Positions 46,067-54,314 of a DNA stretch of 64,000 nt are shown here, in pieces. Each line of letters begins with the position of its first letter. Positions within the stretch are counted from its first letter, which is position 1. Position numbers and translations under genes: made by a program. A model generated the notes under the pieces. That model was not told the origin of the DNA and made no database searches. It worked only from the letters and a program-made list of their open reading frames with translations. Origin of the DNA: Halorussus caseinilyticus. GTDB lineage: Archaea; Halobacteriota; Halobacteria; Halobacteriales; Haladaptataceae. The stretch covers positions 372,001 through 436,000 of the forward strand of contig NZ_CP119809.1 in assembly GCF_029338395.1 (NCBI RefSeq). The letters run 5' to 3'.

Positions 46067-48568
46067 TTAATCCGCCTTCGCCTGCCACCCTCTCAGCCTG
46101 TCCTCGCTCACGCCTTGCACCTCCGAGGCCACCGTCTCGACTTCGGCCTCCTTCAGGTCCTCGATGCTCTCGATTCCGGCGTCAGAGAGCTTTTCGGCCG
46201 TCTTCGACCCGATGCCGTCGAGCGATTCGAGGTCGCTCCCGGACTCGCTCTCGCGGGCCTTGAACTCCCGGTAGTTGCAGATGGGACAGCCCAGTTCCCA
46301 CGGTTCGTCGCCCGAGTGGACGACGAGTTCCGGCAGGTCGTGTTCCTCGCATCGCTCGTCGGTGACTTCGATGTCGCCCCGCCGGGGAAGCGGGAGCGAG
46401 TAGTCGCAGTCGGGGTAGCGCGTGCAACCCACCAGTCGAGAGCCGTTCTGGAGGTGTTTGATGGCCAACTTCCCGCCTTCTTCCTCACCACACTCGGGAC
46501 ACACGCCAATCACTTCGTCCTCCTGCTCTTCGGCTTCCTCGGCCTTGCAGAGCGGACACCCGTGGACGAACGTTTGGCGTCCCGCGAGCATCTTGACGTG
46601 GCGCAGGTCGTGTTCCTCACACTCCTCGTCTAAGATGAGGGGCTTGCCCGTGTTCGGAAGCGGCAGGGTGTACTCACAATCGGGGTAGCCGTCGCATCCG
46701 ACGAAGTACGACCCGTTTCGGCTCTGGCGGACCAGCAGTTCGTGGTCGGACTCGGGACACGGCCCGAGGGTCTTGTCGGCCTTCAGCGACTCCTGTAGCA
46801 GGTCACCGACCTCCTCGCGGGAGTCGCGCAACTCGTCGAACACCTGCTGGAGGTACTCGCGGGACTCGTCGGCCACCTCGCTCAGGTCGGCCTCGCCCTC
46901 CGCGATGGCGGTCATGTCCTCCTCCAACTCGCGGGTCATCTCCTCGCTGACCACCAAATCGGCGAACTTCTCGGCGGCCGTCACCACGGCCTTCGCCAAC
47001 TGGGTGGGTCGCGGCGGGTCGCCCTCGACGTAGCCGCGGTCGTAGAGCTTCTCTATGGTATTATGTCTCGTGCTTTTGGTCCCCACACCCAACTGCTCCA
47101 TGGTCTCGATGAGCCGCGACTGGCCGTAGCGCCGGGGCGGTTGGGTCTGCTTGTCCTCGATGCGGGCGTCCGTGACCGTCAACTCCTCGCCCTCGGCCAC
47201 GTCGGGGACGTAGTTCTCGGAGGTGTTATAGTAGGGGTAGACCGCGTGGTAGCCCTCCTCGACGAGGCGCTTGCCGTTGGACTTCAGCGTGTGGTCGCCG
47301 ATGGCCGTGACCACCTTGAGGTGTTCCCACGTCGCGGACTCGGCGACGGTGGCGAAAAAGCGCCGGACGACGAGTTCGTAAATCTCCCACTCGTCGTCGC
47401 TCAACTCGCCTTTCGTCGGCACGTCCTCGGTCGGGTGAATCGGCGGGTGGTCGGTGGTCTCCTCGTCGCCCTCGGTGGGTTCAAGGTCGTCTAACTCCAG
47501 CAGGTCGTCGGCGTCGTCGCCGAAGTGGTAGTTGCCAGAGAACGTGTCGAGCAACTCCTCGGGGTCCAAGTCGTCGGGGTAGACCGTGTTGTCGGTCCGG
47601 GGATAGGTCATGTACCCCGCGGTGTAGAGGTCCTCGGCGATGCTCATCGCCTGCTGTGCGGAGTAGCCCAGACTCCCCGCGGCCCGGATGAACTGCGTGG
47701 TGTTGAACGGCGCGGGTGGGTCGTCGGTCCGGGTGCGCCGGTTGACGCGTTCGACCACGGCCCCGGTCGCGGATTCGAGCGCTTCGAACACCGACTCGGC
47801 GGTCTCCTCGTCCCAGACGCGTTCGGCCTCGTTACCGTCCTCGTCGCGGTAGAAGTACTGGGCTTCGAACTCCGCCGTCTCGCCGTCGTCGTCCTTCAGC
47901 AGGTCGGCGAACAGCTCCCAGTAGTCCTCGGGGTCGAACGCCTCGATTTCGCGCTCGCGGTCCACGATGAGTTTCAGCGTCGGGGACTGAACCCGACCTA
48001 CTGAAATGAAGTCGTCGCCCAACTGCCGGGCCGAAAGCGAGAGGAATCGGGTCAGGGCCGCGCCCCAGATGAGGTCGATTTCCTGTCTGGCCTCGCCCGC
48101 GGCGGCCAAGTCGAAGTCGAGTTCGTCGGGGTTCTCGAAGGCGTCTTTGACTTCGTTTTCGGTAATCGAGGAGAACCGGACCCGGCGAATCGGCACGTCG
48201 TCGTTGACCTCGCGGACGAGTTCCCACGCCTCCTTGCCGATGAGTTCGCCCTCGCGGTCGTAGTCGGTCGCAATCGTCACTCGGTCGGCCTTCCGCGCGA
48301 GGACGCGCAGAGTGCTGACGATGTTCTCCTTGGTGGCTTTCTTCTCGATGGGCGCGTCGATGAGTTCGACCGGTTCCACGTCGCGCCAGTCGTTGTACTC
48401 GTCGGGGAAGTCCACGCCCACGACGTGGCCCGAGAGTCCGATGCATCGGCGTCCGCCCCACTTGTAGACGTTGACGCCGTTCTTTCGCTCGGCGTCGGCG
48501 GACTCGCCGCTCAGAATCGCGGCGATTCGTCTCGCGGCGTTGTCCTTCTCGGTGATTATCAGTTCCAT
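46067..48568 (-). CDS. topA: DNA topoisomerase I
   Basis: The 833-residue type IA topoisomerase opens MELIITEKDNAARRIAAILS, with the Toprim metal triad TDYDREGE (D102, D104, E107) and the active-site tyrosine Y322 in YMTYPRTD. Four-cysteine zinc fingers follow in the C-terminal half (for example CPESDHELLVRQSRNGSYFV ending CDGYPDCEY), and the protein ends with a helix-hairpin-helix segment (LDGIGSKTAEKLSDAGIESI). It relaxes negative supercoils. It abuts the integrase relic. Confidence 0.96.
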   Translation of the reverse strand: MELIITEKDNAARRIAAILSGESADAERKNGVNVYKWGGRRCIGLSGHVVGVDFPDEYNDWRDVEPVELIDAPIEKKATKENIVSTLRVLARKADRVTIATDYDREGELIGKEAWELVREVNDDVPIRRVRFSSITENEVKDAFENPDELDFDLAAAGEARQEIDLIWGAALTRFLSLSARQLGDDFISVGRVQSPTLKLIVDREREIEAFDPEDYWELFADLLKDDDGETAEFEAQYFYRDEDGNEAERVWDEETAESVFEALESATGAVVERVNRRTRTDDPPAPFNTTQFIRAAGSLGYSAQQAMSIAEDLYTAGYMTYPRTDNTVYPDDLDPEELLDTFSGNYHFGDDADDLLELDDLEPTEGDEETTDHPPIHPTEDVPTKGELSDDEWEIYELVVRRFFATVAESATWEHLKVVTAIGDHTLKSNGKRLVEEGYHAVYPYYNTSENYVPDVAEGEELTVTDARIEDKQTQPPRRYGQSRLIETMEQLGVGTKSTRHNTIEKLYDRGYVEGDPPRPTQLAKAVVTAAEKFADLVVSEEMTRELEEDMTAIAEGEADLSEVADESREYLQQVFDELRDSREEVGDLLQESLKADKTLGPCPESDHELLVRQSRNGSYFVGCDGYPDCEYTLPLPNTGKPLILDEECEEHDLRHVKMLAGRQTFVHGCPLCKAEEAEEQEDEVIGVCPECGEEEGGKLAIKHLQNGSRLVGCTRYPDCDYSLPLPRRGDIEVTDERCEEHDLPELVVHSGDEPWELGCPICNYREFKARESESGSDLESLDGIGSKTAEKLSDAGIESIEDLKEAEVETVASEVQGVSEDRLRGWQAKAD

Positions 48569-48749
48569 GCCTCACCTCCAACCTCGGTGTCGGTCCCGGC
48601 GTTCGGGGGTCGCCCGGAGTCGGGGAGTCGCTCCGGAAGTCGCTCGTCGGTCATCGTGTTCCCGGTAGGACAACTGCGGGGGTAAAGCTTTCGCCGCGAA
48701 AATCGCAAGAAGGAGCGGACCTGTCCCTCGAAACCGGCGTTTCAGGCGG

Positions 48750-49631
48750 TCACTCCGAGAGGTGGACGTAGTAGTTGAACATGTCGGTGTAGGTGGGGTC
48801 CACCGTCTCCACTCGGTCGCCGTCCTCGCCGAACGCCTCGCGGACTTCCTCTAGGGAGGCGTCCTCCCGGAGGAAGCCTCGGGTCTCGCCGCCGTCGTCG
48901 AACAGTTCGCCGTCCACGACGTACTCGCCGAGTTTCGTCGCGGTGCCCCGGCCGTCCACCCTGACCACTGTCGGAAGCGAATCGAGCAGTTCCTCGGGGG
49001 TTCCGGTCGCGCCCACCCGACCGTCGGGGATGAACGCGATGCGGTCGGCGATTTCGGCGTCGGAGGGCAGGTGGCTGGCGATGACGAACGTCTTGCCCTT
49101 CGCTTGCAGGTCCCGGACGATGCTGTGGAGCGTCTGGATGACCGACAGGTCGAGTCCCGCGGTGGGTTCGTCGAGGAGGTAGACCGGTTCCTCGATGCTC
49201 AGACAGATGGACAGTTCCACCTTGCGTTGCATCCCCGCCGAGTACTTCTTGACGAGTTTGTCGAGTTCGGCCTCGATGCCGAACTCGTCTACGTACTCCA
49301 TCCAGCGGTCGGTGAAGTTCGGGTGAATCCGCGAGTAGAAGTCGATGTTCTCCTGTCCGGTCATCCGGTCGATTCCCATCGCCTCCTGCAACAGGAAACT
49401 CACGTCGGTCCGGTCGGGACTCGCGGGTTCGCCGAACACCTCGACTTCCCCCTTCGAGGGGACTTCTCCGCCCGCGAGACACGACAGCAACACCGTCTTG
49501 CCGACGCCGTTGGGTCCCATCAGGACGAGAATCTCGTTCTCCTCGACCTGCAGGTCCACGTTCTTCAGAATCTGGTCGTCGGAGCCGAACTCCTTTTCGA
49601 CGTTCTTGGCTTCGATAATGGGTTGGCTCAT
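48750..49631 (-). CDS. ABC transporter ATP-binding protein (left exporter of the peptide cluster)
   Basis: The 293-residue ATPase has Walker A MGPNGVGKTVLLSCLAGG (about 39-56), the variant signature YSAGMQRKVEL, Walker B VYLLDEPTAGLDL, and an H-loop SHLPSD. It ends DPTYTDMFNYYVHLSE, nearly the same as the right-hand ATPase at 56309, so the two are paralogues. Its start is 5 bases after the permease stop. With the permease it should export (or give immunity to) the product of the cluster; which, is not known. Confidence 0.9.
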   Translation of the reverse strand: MSQPIIEAKNVEKEFGSDDQILKNVDLQVEENEILVLMGPNGVGKTVLLSCLAGGEVPSKGEVEVFGEPASPDRTDVSFLLQEAMGIDRMTGQENIDFYSRIHPNFTDRWMEYVDEFGIEAELDKLVKKYSAGMQRKVELSICLSIEEPVYLLDEPTAGLDLSVIQTLHSIVRDLQAKGKTFVIASHLPSDAEIADRIAFIPDGRVGATGTPEELLDSLPTVVRVDGRGTATKLGEYVVDGELFDDGGETRGFLREDASLEEVREAFGEDGDRVETVDPTYTDMFNYYVHLSE

Positions 49632-49636
49632 CGTAG

Positions 49637-50509
49637 TCACTCCTTGTACAGAATCTTCTTCGTGAGGACGGTCCCGATGCCGAGGAAGACGACGCCGTAG
49701 ACCGCAAGCAGACCGAGGTACGCCAGCGAACTCGGCGGGTCCGGCGGCGCGAGTCCGGCCGGTTCCCACTCTTGGATGTCCGCGAGGTGGTAGGTCATCA
49801 GTCGGGTCGCCAGCGTGTTCGGCAGGGCGTTCAGAAGCCAGTCGCTTCCGGCGAAGGAAGTCACGTCCGTTCCGTTGAACCCGGTCCCGAAGTACGACGC
49901 GAGGGCGACGCTCAGCGAGATGATGTTCGCGTACCGGGCGTTCCCGACCGTGAGGACGATGAGTAGTGCGATGACCATCCACACCACGGCCATGAGGACG
50001 AACGCGAGGGCGACGACCAGAATCGACTCGGGACCGCGAAGGACGTACCCCGCGCCGGTGGCGACGCTGACCGCGACGACGAACAGGAACGCGACGAACG
50101 CGAACAGGAGTCCGGCGACGAGTCGGCCGACGAAGTCGGCCGACGGACTCAGTGGAAGCGACCGGAACTCGGTGTATCGCTCGTCCTCGATGTCGGTCAC
50201 GAGTTGCTGGCCGAAGGCGTTCAGACAGACGACGACCGACCCGAACACGCCGTAACTGAGCGCGGTGGTCGCCTTGACTGCCGCGTGCAGTTCGTCTGGG
50301 ATTTGGCTCATCTGGATGAACGTCGTTATCGTCAGCAGGTAGAACACCGTCGGGAAGCCGAGCGACCAGAACAGGACGGTCCGGTCCCGGACGACTTCCC
50401 GGAGGTATCTCCGGACGAACGCACCCACCTGCCGATTCCACAGGCCGGTTCCCGAGGTCGGTGTCTCGGTCCGACTTCGAACTCCTTCGCTCCCACGTTC
50501 TGCCGTCAT
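49637..50509 (-). CDS. ABC-2 type permease (left exporter of the peptide cluster)
   Basis: The 290-residue permease has six helices and the pattern VTDIEDERYTEFRSLPLSPSA between helices 2 and 3, shared with the right-hand permease at 55414. The start at 50509 (MTAERGSE) is preferred over an upstream in-frame ATG in AT-rich promoter DNA. It is divergent from the first precursor gene, 248 bp away, so both promoters lie in that AT-rich gap. Confidence 0.9.
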   Translation of the reverse strand: MTAERGSEGVRSRTETPTSGTGLWNRQVGAFVRRYLREVVRDRTVLFWSLGFPTVFYLLTITTFIQMSQIPDELHAAVKATTALSYGVFGSVVVCLNAFGQQLVTDIEDERYTEFRSLPLSPSADFVGRLVAGLLFAFVAFLFVVAVSVATGAGYVLRGPESILVVALAFVLMAVVWMVIALLIVLTVGNARYANIISLSVALASYFGTGFNGTDVTSFAGSDWLLNALPNTLATRLMTYHLADIQEWEPAGLAPPDPPSSLAYLGLLAVYGVVFLGIGTVLTKKILYKE

Positions 50510-50710
50510 TCTTATTATGAGGTGGTACGTACGCACCTTGATATAAATTTTTCTCGTTAGATAGCGCCCTCGAACGAATACTTCGAACGTTCGTCGTATA
50601 ATCAGAAACCCGATATACAACTAATTCCGTCATCGGAGACGAAAAAAGCCGCTTCAGGCCCTGTAGTTCATACGTAACAGTTTTATCATCCATCTAATTT
50701 ATAAAACAAA

Positions 50711-50720
50711 AATATTTAAA
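50711..50720 (+). promoter_or_regulatory. TATA-like box of precursor gene 1
   Basis: AATATTTAAA lies 38 bp before the precursor 1 start. A GGGTG at 50744-50748, nine bases before the ATG, fits a Shine-Dalgarno site, so this message probably has a short leader. Confidence 0.55.
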
Positions 50721-50757
50721 CATATGGTGTGTGAGTATCTACCGGGTGTAACATCCA

Positions 50758-50877
50758 ATGAAACTCGAACTCGAAACGGAAACGGACGACGGCGTCGCGC
50801 CAATCGCGGGCGGCGTCTCGACGTGTTGTTGTTGCTGTACGACGTGTTCCGGTTCGTCCACGTCGTGTACCGTTTAG
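50758..50877 (+). CDS. azol(in)e peptide precursor 1 (streptolysin-S-like)
   Basis: The 39-residue peptide opens MKLELETETDDGVAP, an acidic leader, passes a Gly-Gly at 18-19, and has a core STCCCCCTTCSGSSTSC with five consecutive cysteines (23-27) and several Ser/Thr that could become azolines. Streptolysin S precursor SagA has a very similar CCCCCTTC core. The DNA is almost duplicated at 50993-51115. The TATA-like box and the GGGTG site nine bases before the ATG support the start. Leader recognition and cyclisation by the neighbouring enzymes are inferred. Confidence 0.88.
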   Translation: MKLELETETDDGVAPIAGGVSTCCCCCTTCSGSSTSCTV

Positions 50878-50945
50878 GAGTGGAGGTATCCTACTGGACG
50901 ACTTCCCTTCACGAAAACAACATTTATTTTCCCCTTATAAATAGA

Positions 50946-50960
50946 AAAATTTAAATAATA
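50946..50960 (+). promoter_or_regulatory. TATA-like stretch of precursor gene 2
   Basis: AAAATTTAAATAATA lies about 33 bp before the precursor 2 start, with a GGGTG at 50979-50983 again nine bases before the ATG, in the same arrangement as precursor 1. This suggests that the second precursor has its own promoter. Confidence 0.5.
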
Positions 50961-50992
50961 ATAGTGGTAGTTCCTAGTGGGTGCAAATTCCC

Positions 50993-51115
50993 ATGAAACT
51001 CGAACTCGAAACCGAAACTGACAGTGGTGTTGCTCCTGTGACCGGCGGCGTCTCGACGTGTTGTTGCTGCTGTACCTGCAAGGGTTCGTCCACGTCGTGC
51101 ACCGCCTCCAAGTAG
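50993..51115 (+). CDS. azol(in)e peptide precursor 2 (streptolysin-S-like)
   Basis: The 40-residue peptide opens MKLELETETDSGVAP, has Gly-Gly at 18-19, and a core STCCCCCTCKGSSTSC with the same five-cysteine run (23-27). The first ten residues equal those of precursor 1, and the changes cluster in the leader end and the core tail (TTCSGSSTS versus TCKGSSTS), so the two products would differ. Too short for many gene finders, it is called here from the pairing, the SD-like site and the cluster. Confidence 0.88.
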   Translation: MKLELETETDSGVAPVTGGVSTCCCCCTCKGSSTSCTASK

Positions 51116-51247
51116 AGCGCTCCCCCTACAGAGCCTCTCCTCACAGACAAACGAACCTTCTTTCGACGCGTAGCGTGGGTCGAACCGTTAGTCTTTGCGC
51201 CGTCCCTACCCGAAAAAACCATTTGCCGATACCCGAAATCGAAACCC

Positions 51248-51883
51248 ATGCGTGAGACGACACTCCGATTACTGGCGGTCGCGTCGATACCGCTGTTCGC
51301 CACCGTCTTCTTCGGTATCGTCGGCCTACTCGCTCGACACACCTCCCGGTTCACCTACCGAAACCGCCACTCCCGACTCGTGTACGCAGTCTTCGTCTCC
51401 GGATTCGCGGCGGCGTTCCTCGCGGCGAGCGGTCAGACTCTCTCGCTGGAGTTCGACCCGTGGTACGCGCTGTTCGCGCTCCTCGGCGGCGCGCTCTACG
51501 GACTCGACACGGCGGCGTGGGCCGCGTGGACCGGTCAGTCGATTCGCCGCGGCGACCAGCGACTCGCGTGGTTGCTCCCGGCGCTGGTCGTCCCGCTTCC
51601 GGAGGAACTCGTCTACCGCGCCGGACTCGCACCGCTCCGAGAGACGGTGGGTCCGGTCGGGTTCGTGGTCGCCTCGGCGGTGCTGTTCGGCGTCTCTCAC
51701 GTCACGCGCGGAAAGAAGGAAATCGCGTTCAAGACCGGCAACGGCGTCGTCTACGCGCTGGTCTTCCTCGCCACCGGGAGCGTCGTCGCCCCGGTTCTCG
51801 CGCACTTCGGGTACAACGTCGCCTACGTCTGGTACGTCGCCGACCTGCCGACGATTCGGGAGCTAACGGCGAAAAGTCAGTAG
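51248..51883 (+). CDS. CPBP family intramembrane protease (SagE-like)
   Basis: The 211-residue membrane protein has the CPBP/CAAX protease motifs: EELVYR (Glu119, Glu120 ... Arg124), FGVSH (147-151), and HFGYN (186-190), spread over membrane helices. In the streptolysin S operon the corresponding SagE is linked to leader removal or self-immunity. Its position just after the precursors and before the biosynthetic genes supports the same assignment, which is inference. Confidence 0.85.
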   Translation: MRETTLRLLAVASIPLFATVFFGIVGLLARHTSRFTYRNRHSRLVYAVFVSGFAAAFLAASGQTLSLEFDPWYALFALLGGALYGLDTAAWAAWTGQSIRRGDQRLAWLLPALVVPLPEELVYRAGLAPLRETVGPVGFVVASAVLFGVSHVTRGKKEIAFKTGNGVVYALVFLATGSVVAPVLAHFGYNVAYVWYVADLPTIRELTAKSQ

Positions 51884-51892
51884 CGAGAGTGG

Positions 51893-51924
51893 CCGCGAGT
51901 CGCCCGGTTCCGGGCGACTCGCGG
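51893..51924. terminator. perfect hairpin between convergent CPBP and YcaO genes
   Basis: A 15-bp perfect stem (CCGCGAGTCGCCCGG and its complement, TT loop) sits in the 55-bp gap between the ends of the CPBP gene (+) and the YcaO gene (-), suiting termination from both strands. Confidence 0.6.
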
Positions 51925-51938
51925 TCAGCGAGTAGTTT

Positions 51939-53225
51939 TCAGGGGTACGGGTGAGGCTTATCGGTGAGCGTCTCGCCGTCGAACTCCGGATGCTCCGTCG
52001 GGAGCGCCGCGGGCGGCGAGAGGAAGACCAACTCGGGGATGAACACCCGCGTCACGCTGATGCCGACTTCGCGCGCGTCGGGCGTGGTCATGTCGAACGC
52101 AATCGGGGTACACCCGGCGTCTTCCAACTGGTCGAGGCAGTAGTCGAGTTCCTCCTGTTCGGACCACCCGGTCGGGTCGGGGTAGTCTCGGTCGGCCATC
52201 GCGGTGGGTTCGCCCTCCATCAGGAACGACACCTCGTCGTAGTTCTCGGGGAGACCGTAGTAGAGGATGTTCACGTCGAAGTTGTCCACCGCGTCCTCGG
52301 CGTCGATTTCCTCGACATCGTACTCGGTGGCCATGTAGTTGCTGTAGGGCCACCCCTGCGCCGCCTCGTTCATCGCTTCTATCATCGTCGTCGTGGGGTC
52401 GAGCGCCGCCGACCCGCCCATGATGAACTTTGGTCGTTCGTCGCGCTGGTTGGTGAACGCCACGCCGACGGTGGGGATGTCGATGTCCGAGTCGAACTCG
52501 AACAGGTCCACGTCGAGATACTCGTTCTCCATCAGGTCCTCTTTTACCTCGCGGACCTCGGGGTAGCCGTCGAGACTAATCTGTTCGGGCGAGGACTGGC
52601 GACACCACGTCCGCATAAACGCGTCGCGTTCGACCGCCTCGTAAATCGACCCGAGCAGGGCCGACCGGAGCGACCCGCCCGCGGCACATCCGCTACTGCT
52701 TCCGAGGAAGTGCCACGGCAGGTTGTCGAGCGACTGGACTCGAATCCAGACGTACTCGGAGGGGACGTACACGTCTTCGCCCGTGAGCAGGTTCGTCCCG
52801 GTCGTCCAGAGCAGTTCGGTGTCCTTCGAAACCGGGTCGAGTTGCTGTTCGCGGAACTCCTCGCCGAAGACGTTGAGATACTCCCAGTCTACGACTTCGC
52901 CGCGGTCCTGAATCTCCTCGTAGGTGGCTTCGACCATCTGGTCGCGGGCGTCAGGCCAGCAGAGGCAGTAGCGTTCGATGGTCTCACCGATGGCGCTCAT
53001 CACGGTCTTGTCGAGGTCGGTTCCCTTCCCGCTCAGGCCGAGATTGAGTCGGTCCTCGGTGCCGACGAGTCGTTCGAGTTCAGCCGTCTCGGGGATGCTC
53101 AGGTAGGTCTCGGGGTCCTGCCGGTTGGGAAGCGAGAGGTAGACCGAGTTTATCAGCCCGGTCTTGGACCCGATGGCGCGGTGGTACCGCCGGTCGATGA
53201 TGTCGTCGGGCGTCTCGATGCGCAC
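51939..53225 (-). CDS. YcaO cyclodehydratase (SagD-like)
   Basis: The 428-residue YcaO protein has the ATP-binding pattern SxxxExxER (SAIGETIER, 77-85) and a second Glu-containing motif YEAVERDAF (195-203). The C-terminal KPHPYP resembles the PxPxP tail that azoline-forming YcaO enzymes need for cyclodehydration. Such enzymes turn Cys, Ser and Thr in a precursor core into thiazolines and oxazolines using ATP. The start is a GTG at 53225, six bases after the E1-like stop. Confidence 0.9.
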   Translation of the reverse strand: MRIETPDDIIDRRYHRAIGSKTGLINSVYLSLPNRQDPETYLSIPETAELERLVGTEDRLNLGLSGKGTDLDKTVMSAIGETIERYCLCWPDARDQMVEATYEEIQDRGEVVDWEYLNVFGEEFREQQLDPVSKDTELLWTTGTNLLTGEDVYVPSEYVWIRVQSLDNLPWHFLGSSSGCAAGGSLRSALLGSIYEAVERDAFMRTWCRQSSPEQISLDGYPEVREVKEDLMENEYLDVDLFEFDSDIDIPTVGVAFTNQRDERPKFIMGGSAALDPTTTMIEAMNEAAQGWPYSNYMATEYDVEEIDAEDAVDNFDVNILYYGLPENYDEVSFLMEGEPTAMADRDYPDPTGWSEQEELDYCLDQLEDAGCTPIAFDMTTPDAREVGISVTRVFIPELVFLSPPAALPTEHPEFDGETLTDKPHPYP

Positions 53226-53231
53226 GCCGTC

Positions 53232-54314
53232 TCACGCTCCTCCGTCTTTCATGCGGTCGCTTGCCTCAACCACGTCGTCCATCGTGACGTACCGCTGGTA
53301 GTCGGTGCCCCGCGACTTGCCGCACACGTCGCATCGAGGCATCTTCAGCACGTCGTTGGACTCCATCTCCAGTTCAAGCGTGTTGATGGTGAACACTCGA
53401 CCTGCGGTGTAGCCGGTACCGTACGCGAGCAGGTGGGTGAGGTCGAGGGCGAGGTATCCGGCGACCATTCGCTCGACGGAGGGCAGGGTCATCGTAGAGA
53501 GACTCTCGTTCTGGTCGATGCCCCGCCGGTAGGCCTGATACCCCTCGATGTTCTGGATGTTCGACAGGGTGCGCTCGGTGAAACACTCGTAACACGCCGT
53601 CTCGTCGGGGTAGACCGCCGGGCCAATCATGGCGTCGAACCCGTGAATCTGGGCCGGAATCCACGGCGTGTCGGTCTCGTAGGCCGCGCGGTTCACCGCG
53701 TCGAGGAGCGACGGATGGGGGTCGTCGGCGGTGTAGACCGCGAAGTCCACGTCCTCAATGACGGACTCGATTTCCGCGTCGGTCCGACTGAACCCGTCGT
53801 ACTCTTCGAGTCGCCGGGTGTCGATGTCGGTGTCGAACGGTTCGTGGAACCGGACTTCGCCCAGACCCATCTCCAGCAGGTCGCCAGCGACCTGTCGGCC
53901 CATGCCGCTACAGTCCACGACGAGCAACGACTTGGACTCGAGTCGGTCGCGGTTCTGGTCGTGGAACGTGTACTTGAGCGAGAGGTGGGGCCACGACTCG
54001 TCGTCTGCGTGTTCCTCTCGGTCGTGGAGGATGTCTTGGTCGTAGAGTCCTTCGAGGATTTTGGCGACTTCGCCCCGCTGGTCCTCCTCGAACTCCGCGA
54101 ACACGTCTTCGATGTGGGTCTGGCCGTCCACCACGTCCACGAGGTGGGTGATGGACTCGTCTTCGTCCACGTCGCGGATGGTGAAGATGGGACCGCTCCA
54201 CGGGCCTGCGCGGATGTGGACGGTATCGTCGTCTACCTTGACGGGAACGAACGACGGGTTGAACTCGGGGTACTCGTGGTCTTCTTTGAGGGATTCGACT
54301 AGTTGCTTACTCAT
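53232..54314 (-). CDS. E1-like (ThiF) partner with N-terminal leader-binding region (SagC-like)
   Basis: The 360-residue protein begins with a winged-helix-like region (about 10-95) of the RRE type that binds precursor leaders, then a ThiF-type fold with LLVVDCSGMGRQVAG (130-144) and two CxxC pairs (CYEC 241-244; CDVC 328-331) likely holding zinc. In azole-peptide pathways this protein brings the precursor to YcaO. The ATG at 54314 has an AGGTGA site five bases upstream and is preferred over a TTG 27 bp earlier. It overlaps the SagB-like gene by eight bases. Confidence 0.88.
   Translation of the reverse strand: MSKQLVESLKEDHEYPEFNPSFVPVKVDDDTVHIRAGPWSGPIFTIRDVDEDESITHLVDVVDGQTHIEDVFAEFEEDQRGEVAKILEGLYDQDILHDREEHADDESWPHLSLKYTFHDQNRDRLESKSLLVVDCSGMGRQVAGDLLEMGLGEVRFHEPFDTDIDTRRLEEYDGFSRTDAEIESVIEDVDFAVYTADDPHPSLLDAVNRAAYETDTPWIPAQIHGFDAMIGPAVYPDETACYECFTERTLSNIQNIEGYQAYRRGIDQNESLSTMTLPSVERMVAGYLALDLTHLLAYGTGYTAGRVFTINTLELEMESNDVLKMPRCDVCGKSRGTDYQRYVTMDDVVEASDRMKDGGA

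Noticed and set aside
50724..50954. A 76-codon frame overlapping precursor 1
   Set aside because: It reads a different frame through precursor 1 and its flank; the five-cysteine frame has the paired copy and SD-like site, so the longer frame is taken as a shadow.
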